64,000 bases of DNA, from assembly GCA_964550855.1 (NCBI GenBank), contig CAZKBQ010000019.1, positions 1 through 64,000 of the forward strand. Direction: 5' to 3'. Within the stretch, counting starts at the first letter, position 1, and the number at the start of each line of letters is the position of its first letter. The notes below the pieces were generated by a model that ran no database searches, was not told where the DNA came from, and saw only the letters and a list, made by a program, of their open reading frames with translations. A program made the translations under genes and the position numbers. This DNA is from JAGOBP01 sp964550855. Lineage in GTDB: Bacteria; Chloroflexota; Anaerolineae; Fen-1058. Positions 53,073 to 60,800 of the stretch are shown here, piece by piece.

Positions 53073-53411
53073 ATGGATACCACGGCGGACATCATTGCGC
53101 ACATTGACCAGACCATCGCCCGGCTGACCGCCCAGCGAAACGACCTCGAGCGGGAGATGCTGGCCGACGCCGAGCTGGCTCTGGCCGACTGGCTGATCGT
53201 GGAGGCGTGCAAGGACTACGACACCATCGACCTGGACCCGGACATGACGGGCAAGACCCGGCGCAAGCAGTTCAAGGCTCTGCGCGAACAGAAACGCAAC
53301 CTGGAGAAAATCATCGTGGCGCTGCAAGATCTGCGGGCGCAGGCGCAGGGTGAGAGCGGCGACAAACTGCGCAAGAAATTTGAATCGGAAGCGGAGAAGT
53401 ATCGGCAGTAA
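53073..53411 (+). CDS. Hypothetical coiled-coil protein
   Basis: A 112-residue soluble, charged protein predicted to be almost entirely helical: IIAHIDQTIARLTAQRNDLEREM, then RRKQFKALREQKRNLEKII and a basic/acidic C-terminal helix (KLRKKFESEAEKY). The heptad pattern fits one or two coiled coils. The ATG at 53073 has the ribosome binding site GGAGGA; the open frame upstream is non-coding. No family is recognised. A -10 (TACAAT) lies at 52993-52998, and the trp promoter begins 66 bases after the stop. Confidence 0.65.
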   Translation: MDTTADIIAHIDQTIARLTAQRNDLEREMLADAELALADWLIVEACKDYDTIDLDPDMTGKTRRKQFKALREQKRNLEKIIVALQDLRAQAQGESGDKLRKKFESEAEKYRQ

Positions 53412-53476
53412 ACCAGCCGGCCCGATTTGTGTACTTGGCCCAATCCGCCGCGCCGGTGGGGCGTGCAAGTTGCCCC

Positions 53477-53506
53477 TTGACACATTTTTGCCGCATATGG
53501 TAGTAT
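53477..53506 (+). promoter_or_regulatory. Promoter of the trp locus
   Basis: A consensus -35 TTGACA (53477-53482) and an extended -10 TGGTAGTAT (hexamer 53501-53506) are spaced by 18 bases. Transcription should start near 53513, at the base of the T-box stem I. Confidence 0.8.
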
Positions 53507-53512
53507 AGCGCC

Positions 53513-53848
53513 ATAAAGACGCTGACGGGGAAAAGTACGCTTCACCCGCGGCTGGTCAGAGAGTCGGACGGAAGGTGCTGCGAGTCCGATCCAGTTGCCG
53601 AAGCGGAATGGTCCTCCGAGTCGTGCGGGCAAAACCGATCGGGAGTAGCCCAAGCCGGAATCGCCACCGTTATCAGGGCAGAGAGCATCGTCGTCAGACC
53701 GTGCTTGCAAAGTGAGGCTGGCTCAGAAACCTGTCGCTATCACCGACAGGTTTTCTTTTTGCAGCGGCCTAAAGTGGGTGGCACCACGGGCAGCAGGAGC
53801 GCTCGTCCCAGACATCGCAGCAATGCGAGTCGGGACGAGCGCTTTTTT
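53513..53848 (+). promoter_or_regulatory. tRNA-Trp T-box riboswitch with terminator
   Basis: This leader shows the ordered T-box landmarks: AGTA (53534-53537), AGAGAG (53558-53563), the GGTG loop (53574-53577), a specifier context GCGGAA-TGG-TCCTCCGAG with the Trp codon TGG at 53609-53611, a perfect stem III-like hairpin (53727-53753) and the T-box AAAGTGGGTGGCACCACGG (53771-53789). The pairing bulge is TGGC (53779-53782); its last base predicts a G discriminator, as bacterial tRNA-Trp has. A 12-bp terminator (53798-53809 with 53832-53843 and six T) follows. Uncharged tRNA-Trp should favour the antiterminator and switch on trpS and the genes behind it. Confidence 0.93.
53798..53848 (+). terminator. 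Regulated terminator of the T-box leader
   Basis: AGCGCTCGTCCC pairs perfectly with GGGACGAGCGCT across a 22-base loop and is followed by five more T. The CGTCCC...GGGACGAGC core is the usual form of T-box terminators. Confidence 0.9.
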
Positions 53849-53891
53849 GATCTCGCGCAAAGACGCAAAGTCATTATCCTGGAGGCAAGTC

Positions 53892-54947
53892 ATGGACACC
53901 GTAGCCAGTCAATCAGCAGTCAGCAATCCACCATCTGCAATTAAGAAGGGTCGCATCCTCACCGGCGATCGGCCCACCGGCCCGCTGCATCTGGGGCACT
54001 ACGTCGGCACGCTGGCCAATCGGGTGCGGCTGCAGGACGAGTATGAAGTGTTCTTGATCGTGGCCGATTATCACGCGCTGACCCGCACGATTGACAAGGA
54101 ACACGTCGCGGCCACCGTCGGCAATACGCGCCAGCTGGTGCTCGATTATCTGTCGGTTGGCATTGACCCTGACAAGACCACGATTTACGTGCAATCGGAC
54201 GTGCCCAGCGTATGCGAACTGCACCTGTTGTTCTCCATGCTTACGACTGTGCCGCGCCTGGAGCGCGTGCCCAGCCTGAAAGAAGTGATGGACGCGGAGC
54301 ACATCGAGCAGCCGTCGTATGGCCTGCTGGGCTATCCGGTGCTGCAAGCCGCCGATATTCTGCACGTGCGCGCCAACCTCGTGCCGGTCGGCAAAGATCA
54401 GGCGTCGCATCTGGAAGTCACGCGCGAGATCGCCCGGCGCTTCAACTTCTTGTATGGCGGCGAACTCTTCCCCGAACCCGATACGCTGATCGGCGATGTG
54501 CCGACGCTGGTGGGCACGGACAACAAAGCCAAGATGTCCAAGTCGCTGGGCAACGCGATCATGCTGTCGGACGATGAGGCGACGGTGCGTCAGAAGGTGA
54601 TGAACATGTACACCGATCCCACGCGCATCCGAGCGGACATCCCCGGCAATCCCGATGGCAATCCCGTCTTTCAGTATCACGACGCCTTCAATCCAAACAA
54701 GGAGGAAGTCGAAGATTTGAAGTCGCGGTATCGGGCGGGCAAAGTGGGCGATGTGGAAGTGAAGAAGAAGTTGAACATCGCGCTGCAAAACTTCCTCGCG
54801 CCGATCCGCGAGCGTCGCGCGTACTACGAAGCCAAGCCGGGTCTGATCGACGAGATCATCGCGGCGGGCGCGGCCAAGGTGCGCCCCATCTCCGAAGAGA
54901 CGGTGGCGCTGGCTCGCGAAGCGATGGGGCTGAAGCGAGTGCGATAG
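53892..54947 (+). CDS. trpS: Tryptophanyl-tRNA synthetase
   Basis: A 351-residue class I aminoacyl-tRNA synthetase that charges tRNA-Trp. The HIGH-type motif is PLHLGHYVG (about residues 31-39) and the KMSKS motif is KAKMSKSLG. The start is ATG 53892, after GGAGG (53880-53884) and downstream of the T-box terminator; the frame is open further up but only through the leader. The N-terminal residues SQSAVSNPPSAIK are encoded by five 7-nt-period units (53910-53944), an addition not expected in TrpS, which normally begins close to the RILTGDRPTG segment. It is the first gene of a long trp transcript. Confidence 0.95.
   Translation: MDTVASQSAVSNPPSAIKKGRILTGDRPTGPLHLGHYVGTLANRVRLQDEYEVFLIVADYHALTRTIDKEHVAATVGNTRQLVLDYLSVGIDPDKTTIYVQSDVPSVCELHLLFSMLTTVPRLERVPSLKEVMDAEHIEQPSYGLLGYPVLQAADILHVRANLVPVGKDQASHLEVTREIARRFNFLYGGELFPEPDTLIGDVPTLVGTDNKAKMSKSLGNAIMLSDDEATVRQKVMNMYTDPTRIRADIPGNPDGNPVFQYHDAFNPNKEEVEDLKSRYRAGKVGDVEVKKKLNIALQNFLAPIRERRAYYEAKPGLIDEIIAAGAAKVRPISEETVALAREAMGLKRVR
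53910..53944 (+). repeat. 7-nt-period repeat, CAATCAG family (family C), inside trpS
   Basis: Five consecutive heptamers, CAATCAG, CAGTCAG, CAATCCA, CCATCTG and CAATTAA, lie within the 5' coding end of trpS and encode part of an N-terminal extension before the conserved synthetase core. Confidence 0.75.
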
Positions 54948-54974
54948 TTACGTTTTACGTTTCACACCTTACGA
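54948..54974 (+). repeat. 7-nt-period repeat, family A, after trpS
   Basis: TTACGTT-TTACGTT-TCACACC-TTACGAA follows the trpS stop codon directly, and the ribosome binding site of trpB2 (AAGGAGAG) comes next. Confidence 0.75.
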
Positions 54975-54997
54975 AATTCATTCCAGCAAGGAGAGCC

Positions 54998-56374
54998 ATG
55001 TCTGATCAAGTGAAGTTCCTGCTCGACGAAAAAGATATGCCGACCGCGTGGTACAACGTGCAGGCCGATTTTGCGACGCCGCTGCCGCCGGTGGTCTCGC
55101 CGGCCGACGGCAAGCCGATCGGGCCGGAGGCGCTCGCGCCGCTGTTCCCGATGGAAATTATCATGCAGGAAGCGTCCGTCGGCCCGTATGCGGCGCAGTT
55201 CATCGACATTCCCGAAGAGGTGCAGGAGATCTATCGGTTGTGGCGGCCGACGCCGTTGATGCGCGCGCGGCGTTTGGAGAAAGCGCTCGATACGCCGGCG
55301 CAGATTTACTACAAGTATGAAGGCGTGTCGCCGGTCGGCTCGCACAAGCCCAATACCGCCGTGCCGCAAGCGTACTACAACAAACTGGCGGGTACGAAGC
55401 GGCTCGCTACGGAAACCGGCGCGGGGCAGTGGGGCAGCGCGGTCGCTTTTGCCTCGGCCTTCTTCGGCCTTGAAGCGAAAGTGTACATGGTCAACATCTC
55501 CTATCAGCAGAAACCCTATCGCCGCATGTTGATGGAATCGTACGGCGCGTCGATCGTCGCTTCGCCGTCGAAGGATACCAACGCCGGCCGCAAATTTCTG
55601 GCGCAGGATCCCAATCACAGCGGCTCGCTGGGCATCGCCATCAGCGAGGCGCTGGAGGACACGGTCACGACGCCGGACACCAAATACTCGATCGGCTCCG
55701 TGTTCAATCACGTGCTGCTGCATCAGACCGTCATCGGCGAAGAAGCGCTGAAGCAGATGGAGTTGGTGGGCGCGTATCCTGATGTGGTGATCGGCTGCGT
55801 GGGCGGCGGCTCGAACTTTGGCGGCATCGCGCTGCCGTTCGTGCGTGGCAAGTTGAAGGAAGGTCGAACAACGCGCATCGTCGCCGTGGAGCCAACAGCC
55901 GCGCCGTCGCTGACGAAGGGCATCTACACCTACGACTTCGGCGATACCGCGCAGATGACGCCGTTGGTCAAGATGTACACGCTCGGCTCGGCCTTCATCC
56001 CCGCGCCCATTCACGCGGGCGGCCTGCGCTATCACGCCATGGCGCCGATCGTGTGCAAGCTGTACGACGAAGGCGTCATCGAAGCGGTGGCCGTGGCGCA
56101 GAATCCGGTGTTTGCCGCGGCGGTGCAGTTTGCGCGCACGGAAGGCATCATCCCGGCGCCGGAATCCGCCCATGCCATTCGCACCGCCATCGACGAGGCG
56201 TTGAAGGCCAAAGAAGCGGGCGAGAAGAAAGTGATCCTGTTCAACCTCAGCGGGCACGGTCACTTCGATCTGGCGGGGTACCAGAAATACTTCGCGGGTG
56301 AACTGGAAGACTATGAGTATCCGCGCGAGGCGATTGAAGAGGCGATTGCGGGGCTGCCGAAAGTGGCAGCGTAA
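54998..56374 (+). CDS. trpB2: Tryptophan synthase beta-like protein TrpB2
   Basis: A 458-residue PLP enzyme of the TrpB2 group, which is longer than TrpB1 and joins indole to serine, often without tight binding to TrpA; it may salvage free indole or act on phosphoserine-type substrates. The PLP lysine is Lys117 in VGSHKPNTA (TrpB1 has HKINN), and the phosphate loop is CVGGGSNFGG. The N-terminal FLLDEKDMPTAWYN and C-terminal NLSGHGHFDLAGYQ are TrpB2 signatures. It is separated from trpS by a 50-base gap holding heptamers and sits at the head of the biosynthetic genes, while a canonical trpB is present further down. Confidence 0.93.
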   Translation: MSDQVKFLLDEKDMPTAWYNVQADFATPLPPVVSPADGKPIGPEALAPLFPMEIIMQEASVGPYAAQFIDIPEEVQEIYRLWRPTPLMRARRLEKALDTPAQIYYKYEGVSPVGSHKPNTAVPQAYYNKLAGTKRLATETGAGQWGSAVAFASAFFGLEAKVYMVNISYQQKPYRRMLMESYGASIVASPSKDTNAGRKFLAQDPNHSGSLGIAISEALEDTVTTPDTKYSIGSVFNHVLLHQTVIGEEALKQMELVGAYPDVVIGCVGGGSNFGGIALPFVRGKLKEGRTTRIVAVEPTAAPSLTKGIYTYDFGDTAQMTPLVKMYTLGSAFIPAPIHAGGLRYHAMAPIVCKLYDEGVIEAVAVAQNPVFAAAVQFARTEGIIPAPESAHAIRTAIDEALKAKEAGEKKVILFNLSGHGHFDLAGYQKYFAGELEDYEYPREAIEEAIAGLPKVAA

Positions 56375-56380
56375 TGAGAT

Positions 56381-56425
56381 ATGAGTAACGAGTAATCGTT
56401 TCTTTACTCATTACTCGTTACTCAT
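56381..56425 (+). repeat. Family B heptamer array forming a perfect 16-bp hairpin before trpE
   Basis: ATGAGTAACGAGTAAT (56381-56396) and its exact complement (56410-56425) enclose a 13-base loop. The units are GAGTAAC and GAGTAAT. The stem ends 5 bases before the trpE ribosome binding site, so it may affect both mRNA stability and translation. Confidence 0.85.
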
Positions 56426-56441
56426 CAAGCGGGGAGGGAAC

Positions 56442-57965
56442 ATGATTGCTGATCCGATGACCCATCAACGTACCGACATCCATCCTTCGCTTGAAGAGCT
56501 GCTGCCGTTGTCGGCGCAGGGCAACCTCGTGCCGATCTACCGGGAATTACCGGCCGATCTGGATACGCCGGTGTCGGTGTATTTGAAATTGGCGGGCCAC
56601 GGCGCGTCGTTCTTGTTGGAGAGCGTGGAAGGCGGCGAGCAGATCGGACGTTATTCGTTCATCGGCGTGGAGCCGAGTGCGCTGTTGACGTTCAACGGGC
56701 AGTCCGTGACACGTCGGGTGAATGGCCGTGCTACGACGTTCGATCTACCGAAGGGCAACGATCCACTGCACGTGTTGCAAGCCGAACTGGCGCGCTTCAA
56801 GCCGGTGGTGCTGCCCGGCCTGCCGCGCTTCGTCGGCGGATTGGTGGGTTATCTGGGCTACGATGTGGTGCGTTTCTTTGAACCGAAGTTGGATGTCGAT
56901 GGCGAAGGAGCGGCCAACGCACTCCCCGAATCGATCTTCATGCTGGCCGATACGCTGGTTGCGTTCGATCACGCGCGCGGCCGATTGTTGATCATCGCCA
57001 ATGTGCACCTCAACGGCGATCCGTACACCGCGTATGCGGAAGGGGTGGCGCGGCTCGATCGGCTGGCCGAGCGACTGAGCGCGCCACTGCCCTCACTCAT
57101 CACTCGTCGAGCGCCAGCGCCTGAACCGTTGACTTCCAACTTTACTCAGCCTGAATTTGAAGCGATCGTCCGTCAGGCCAAAGAGCACATCGCGGCGGGC
57201 GACATCTTTCAGGTGGTGCTGTCACAGCGCTTGTCGCGCCGTACGTCCGCTCAGCCGTTTGATATCTATCGGGCGTTGCGCCGGCTCAATCCCTCGCCGT
57301 ATATGTTCTTCTTCGATTTTGGATCAGTCGCCGATCAGCCCTATCACGTGATCGGCGCCTCGCCCGAAATGCTGGTGCGATTGGAAGGCCGCACGGCCAC
57401 CGTCCGCCCGATCGCGGGTACGCGGCGACGCGGTTCCACGCCCACCGAAGATGTAGCGCTTGAGCAGGAATTGCTGGCCGATCCGAAAGAACGCGCCGAG
57501 CATTTGATGCTGATCGATCTGGGGCGCAACGACATCGGGCGAGTCGCCGAATATGGCACAGTGAGCGTGCCCGATCTGTTTGTGGTGGAACGTTACTCGC
57601 ACGTAATGCACATCGTCTCGCAAGTGGAGGGCAAAGTGCGCGATGGGATGACGGCCTTCGATCTACTGCGTGCGACGTTTCCGGCGGGCACGGTCAGCGG
57701 CGCGCCCAAAGTCCGCGCCATGGAGATCATCCGCGATCTGGAAGGCTTGAAGCGCGGCCTGTATGCGGGCGCAGTAGGGTACTTTTCCTACGATGGCGCG
57801 ATGGACACTTGCATCGCCATTCGCACGCTGTTGATGCACGGCGACTGCGTCAGTATTCAGGCGGGCGCGGGCATTGTCGCGGATTCGGACCCGGCGAGCG
57901 AATATCAAGAGACGTTGAATAAGGCGAGGGCGCTGGCGGTGGCGATTGAGCAGGCGGAGAAGTGA
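56442..57965 (+). CDS. trpE: Anthranilate synthase component I
   Basis: A 507-residue chorismate-utilising enzyme that makes anthranilate with the TrpG glutaminase. The tryptophan feedback site has the motif FLLESVEGGEQIGRYSF (LLES at about 47-50), and the catalytic half carries IGASPEMLVRLEGR, RPIAGTRRRG, LIDLGRNDIGRV, FPAGTVSGAPKVRAMEII and IQAGAGIVADSDP. ATG 56442 follows GGGAGGG; ATG 56457 is an alternative. In the linker between the two halves, the codons for PSLITRR contain 15 bases (57094-57108) that are the exact complement of the intergenic heptamer tract. Its stop codon is also the first base group of a heptamer array. Confidence 0.95.
   Translation: MIADPMTHQRTDIHPSLEELLPLSAQGNLVPIYRELPADLDTPVSVYLKLAGHGASFLLESVEGGEQIGRYSFIGVEPSALLTFNGQSVTRRVNGRATTFDLPKGNDPLHVLQAELARFKPVVLPGLPRFVGGLVGYLGYDVVRFFEPKLDVDGEGAANALPESIFMLADTLVAFDHARGRLLIIANVHLNGDPYTAYAEGVARLDRLAERLSAPLPSLITRRAPAPEPLTSNFTQPEFEAIVRQAKEHIAAGDIFQVVLSQRLSRRTSAQPFDIYRALRRLNPSPYMFFFDFGSVADQPYHVIGASPEMLVRLEGRTATVRPIAGTRRRGSTPTEDVALEQELLADPKERAEHLMLIDLGRNDIGRVAEYGTVSVPDLFVVERYSHVMHIVSQVEGKVRDGMTAFDLLRATFPAGTVSGAPKVRAMEIIRDLEGLKRGLYAGAVGYFSYDGAMDTCIAIRTLLMHGDCVSIQAGAGIVADSDPASEYQETLNKARALAVAIEQAEK
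57094..57108 (-). repeat. Family B heptamer inside trpE
   Basis: CACTCATCACTCGTC is the exact reverse complement of GACGAGTGATGAGTG, the core of the family B tracts. It encodes part of a flexible linker (residues about 218-223) between the N-terminal and catalytic regions of TrpE. Confidence 0.65.
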
Positions 57966-58192
57966 TGAGTGATGAGTAACGAGTAACGAGTGAAACCGGG
58001 CCATCACTCAATGTCATTAAGTTGGCACGTGTAGCATGTCATTCCCGCGTGTTTTAAGCGGGAATCCACCGCTCCAGCCGACATGAGTCGCCAACCGTCA
58101 CGCTGGATGCCCGACGCGCAGCAAGCATTCGGGCATGACGTGCACCAGCGGCTTTTCCACTAACTTAATGACAATGACTCGTCACTCGTCAA
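57963..58192 (+). repeat. Family B heptamers flanking a MITE-like element between trpE and trpG
   Basis: Direct units GAGTGAT, GAGTAAC and GAGTAAC start at the trpE stop (57963-57994); units in the opposite orientation (GACTCGTCACTCGTC, 58176-58190) lie before the trpG ribosome binding site. The MITE-like element occupies the space between, as if inserted into the loop of a heptamer hairpin. Confidence 0.75.
58012..58173. mobile_element. MITE-like palindromic element, copy 1
   Basis: A 162-base element with perfect 12-base terminal inverted repeats, TGTCATTAAGTT and AACTTAATGACA. The inner core (58038-58142) has two hairpins, ATTCCCGC/GCGGGAAT and ATGCCCG/CGGGCAT, linked by pairing GTCAT/ATGAC and ATCCA/TGGAT arms. 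It has no coding capacity. A second copy lies between trpB and trpA. Confidence 0.75.
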
Positions 58193-58201
58193 GGAGGCAA
58201 C

Positions 58202-58768
58202 ATGATCGCCGTAATCGATAATTACGATTCCTTTACTTACAATCTGGTTCAGTATCTGGGCGAATTGGGCGCTGACATCCGTGTGTTTAGAAACGATCAA
58301 ATCACACTCGATCAACTTGTCAGCCTGTCGCCCAGTCATCTGGTCATTTCGCCGGGCCCCGGCGACCCGAACGATGGCGGCATCTCCAACGAGGCGATTC
58401 GCTATTTCACGGGCAAAATTCCAGTGTTGGGCGTCTGCCTCGGTCATCAGTGTCTGGGCGCGGTGTATGGCGGCGTGGTCAGGCGCGCACCCTACTTGAT
58501 GCACGGCAAGACCTCGCAAATTTACCATCAGGGCAAGGGCATTTTCGATGGTTTACCCAGCCCCTTCGAGGCGACGCGCTACCATTCGCTGATGGTGGAT
58601 GAACCCGTGCCCGATTGTCTGGAAGTCACGGCGTTTACCAGCGACGGCATCGTGATGGGACTAAAGCACAAAGAGCATCCCACCTTCGGCGTGCAGTTCC
58701 ATCCCGAATCGATTATGACGAAGCATGGCAAGCAGTTGTTGAAGAATTTTCTGGCGATGAAGAATTGA
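58202..58768 (+). CDS. trpG: Anthranilate synthase component II (glutamine amidotransferase)
   Basis: A 188-residue class I glutaminase that supplies ammonia to TrpE. The triad is Cys79 in GVCLGHQC, His167 and Glu169 in FHPES. The start IAVIDNYDSFTYNLVQYLG is canonical. There is no fusion to trpD or pabA-specific feature; its place in the trp cluster fixes the role, though a shared function with folate synthesis cannot be excluded. ATG 58202 follows AAGGAGG. The stop codon lies within a heptamer array. Confidence 0.95.
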   Translation: MIAVIDNYDSFTYNLVQYLGELGADIRVFRNDQITLDQLVSLSPSHLVISPGPGDPNDGGISNEAIRYFTGKIPVLGVCLGHQCLGAVYGGVVRRAPYLMHGKTSQIYHQGKGIFDGLPSPFEATRYHSLMVDEPVPDCLEVTAFTSDGIVMGLKHKEHPTFGVQFHPESIMTKHGKQLLKNFLAMKN

Positions 58769-58837
58769 CGAGTGATGAGTGAAAAGTGAAGTCATTATTC
58801 GTCACATAGCGCTTTCACTTTTCACTATTCACTTTTC
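58766..58837 (+). repeat. Family B heptamers forming a 13-bp hairpin between trpG and trpD
   Basis: TGACGAGTGATGAGTG overlaps the trpG stop; AGTGAAAAGTGAA (58778-58790) then pairs perfectly with TTCACTTTTCACT (58814-58826) across a 23-base loop. The trpD ribosome binding site AGGAGG follows within 16 bases. Confidence 0.85.
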
Positions 58838-58852
58838 AGCAGGAGGCCTATC

Positions 58853-59866
58853 ATGATCAAGGACGCAATTGCCAAAGCGATTCGACGCGAAGATTTGACG
58901 CAGGCCGAGGCCGAAGCGGCAATGAACGACATCATGGCCGGTGAGGCCACGCCCGCGCAGATCGGCGCGTATTTAATTGCGCTGCGGATGAAGGGTGAGA
59001 CAGTGGACGAGATCACGGGTTCGGCGCGATCGATGCGGGCCAACGTCGTGCCGGTGCCCGTGCGTGAGCGCGCCAACCTGTATGATACGGCCGGCACGGG
59101 CGGCGACGGCAAGCATACGTTCAACATCAGCACAGCGGCCGCGTTTGTCATCGCGGGAGCGGGGCGCAAGGTAGCGAAGCACGGCAACCGCGCGGCGTCA
59201 TCGCAATGCGGCAGCGCCGATGTGCTGGCCGCGCTGGGCGTCAACCTCGATCTGACGCCGGAGCAGGTGGGCAAGGCCATTGACGAAGTGGGTATTGGGT
59301 TCTTGTTTGCGCCCAAGTTTCATCCGGCCATGAAGCACGCCATCGGGCCGCGCAAGGAGATCGGGCAGCGGACGATCTTCAACGTGCTTGGCCCGTTGAC
59401 CAATCCGGCCGGGGCGGACGTGCAGATCATCGGCGTGTTCGATCCGGAATTGACCGAGCCGTTGGCGAAGGTGTTGGGCGAACTTGGATCGCGCGCGGCG
59501 TTTGTGGTGCATGGCTTCGGCGGCGTCGATGAACTCAACACGGCGGGACCGAATCGCCTAAGTCACTTGAAGGATGGCAAAGTCACGACGACGACGCTCG
59601 ATCCCGAAGCGCTGAATTTGCCACGCGGCGATCTGGCGGAACTGCGCGGCGGCGCTGCCGAAGAAAACGCGCGGATTTTGCGGGGCGTGCTGAGCGGCTC
59701 ATTGAACGGTTCGCGCAAAAGCGCGGTGCTGCTCAATGCGGCGGCGGCGCTGGGCGCGGAGACCGGCGATTTGCAGCATGGGCTGACGTTGGCTAAACAG
59801 TCGCTTGAATCCGGCGCGGCGCTGGCGAAGTTGGAGGCGTTGGTCAATTTTAGTTCGTCCATTTGA
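58853..59866 (+). CDS. trpD: Anthranilate phosphoribosyltransferase
   Basis: A 337-residue enzyme that couples anthranilate to PRPP. The PRPP-binding glycine-rich loop is DTAGTGGDG, followed by NISTAAAFV, KHGNRAASS with the metal and substrate residues, and the C-terminal VHGFGGVDELNT. The length and motifs are standard. ATG 58853 has AGGAGG. A family A heptamer tract fills the gap to trpC. Confidence 0.95.
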   Translation: MIKDAIAKAIRREDLTQAEAEAAMNDIMAGEATPAQIGAYLIALRMKGETVDEITGSARSMRANVVPVPVRERANLYDTAGTGGDGKHTFNISTAAAFVIAGAGRKVAKHGNRAASSQCGSADVLAALGVNLDLTPEQVGKAIDEVGIGFLFAPKFHPAMKHAIGPRKEIGQRTIFNVLGPLTNPAGADVQIIGVFDPELTEPLAKVLGELGSRAAFVVHGFGGVDELNTAGPNRLSHLKDGKVTTTTLDPEALNLPRGDLAELRGGAAEENARILRGVLSGSLNGSRKSAVLLNAAAALGAETGDLQHGLTLAKQSLESGAALAKLEALVNFSSSI

Positions 59867-59872
59867 AATGCA

Positions 59873-59962
59873 GGACGTGAAACGTAAAACGTGAAGCGTA
59901 AAACGTGAAACGTGAAATGTCGGATGTGATTTGCGCCTTACGTTTTGCGCATTACGATCAAC
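59873..59962 (+). repeat. Family A heptamers between trpD and trpC
   Basis: Units of the type ACGTGAA and GCGTAAA run from about 59873 to 59920; TTACGTT-TTGCGCA-TTACG near 59938-59955 is in the opposite orientation. The two parts can pair imperfectly. No Shine-Dalgarno is visible before trpC, so its translation probably depends on coupling or on unstructured AT-rich bases. Confidence 0.75.
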
Positions 59963-60742
59963 ATGATTCTCGATCAAATTCTCGCTCACAAAGTTGAAGA
60001 AGTTGCCAGCTGCAAAGAACAAGTTCCGCTGGCGCGGCTGCGCGCGCAAGCTGAGTTGCAGGAGCCGCCACGCGACTTTATCGGGGCGCTGCGCGATGCA
60101 CGTCGTCCCGCGCTGATCGCGGAGTGTAAGAAAGCCTCGCCGTCCAAAGGACTGCTGCGCGCCGATTACGATGTGCAGCAATTGGCGCAGACCTACGACG
60201 ATAACGGCGCGGCGGCGTTGTCTGTGCTTACGGACGAGCGTTTCTTTCAAGGCTCGCTGGCGGATCTCAGCGCGGCCCGATCGATCTCCTTGCTGCCCGC
60301 GCTGCGGAAGGACTTTGTCATCGACGAGTACCAACTCTACGAAGCGCGCGCGGCGGGCGCAGATGCCGTGCTGCTGATCGTGGCGGCGCTGGACGATGCG
60401 CGGCTGAAGGCGTTCTATCAATTGACGTGCGCGCTGCGGATGGCGGCATTGATCGAGGTTCACGATCTGAAGGAATTGGAACGAGCGTTTCGAGTTGGGC
60501 CGCAATTGATTGGCGTAAACAATCGCAATCTGCGCGATTTCAGCGTGGATTTGCAGACGACGGCGAAATTGCGCGTGCGGATTCCGGGCAATGTGCTGGT
60601 CGTGGCGGAGAGCGGCATTCACTCGGCGGCGGATGTGGCAGAACTGGCGCTGATGGGCGTCGATGCGATGCTGGTGGGCGAGGCGCTGGTGACGGCGAAG
60701 GATGTGGGGGCGAAGGTGCGGGAGTTGACGAGTGATGAGTGA
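59963..60742 (+). CDS. trpC: Indole-3-glycerol phosphate synthase
   Basis: A 259-residue TIM-barrel enzyme that converts CdRP to indole-glycerol phosphate. Conserved parts are ILDQILAHK, ALIAECKKASPSKG with the catalytic Lys, VLTDERFFQGS, LLPALRKDF, GVNNRNL and VAESGI. ATG 59963 is preferred; a TTG six codons earlier lies inside the repeat tract. The last four residues TSDE are encoded by ACGAGTGATGAG, that is by the family B repeat, which also supplies the TGA stop. It is separate from trpF, unlike the enterobacterial fusion. Confidence 0.93.
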   Translation: MILDQILAHKVEEVASCKEQVPLARLRAQAELQEPPRDFIGALRDARRPALIAECKKASPSKGLLRADYDVQQLAQTYDDNGAAALSVLTDERFFQGSLADLSAARSISLLPALRKDFVIDEYQLYEARAAGADAVLLIVAALDDARLKAFYQLTCALRMAALIEVHDLKELERAFRVGPQLIGVNNRNLRDFSVDLQTTAKLRVRIPGNVLVVAESGIHSAADVAELALMGVDAMLVGEALVTAKDVGAKVRELTSDE

Positions 60743-60800
60743 AACGTAAAACGTGAAACGTGAAACGTGAAACGTAAAGAGTGAAGAGTGAAGAGTGAAG
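60729..60800 (+). repeat. Mixed heptamer tract overlapping the trpC end and the trpF start
   Basis: Family B units (GACGAGTGATGAGTG) provide the end of trpC; family A units ACGTAAA and ACGTGAA follow (about 60745-60778), and then three GAGTGAA units run to 60799. The last one contains the GTG start of trpF. Confidence 0.85.

Noticed and set aside
53712..53891. An N-terminal extension of TrpS reading back to 53712
   Set aside because: This stretch is the T-box antiterminator and terminator; the real start at 53892 has GGAGG and follows the terminator.
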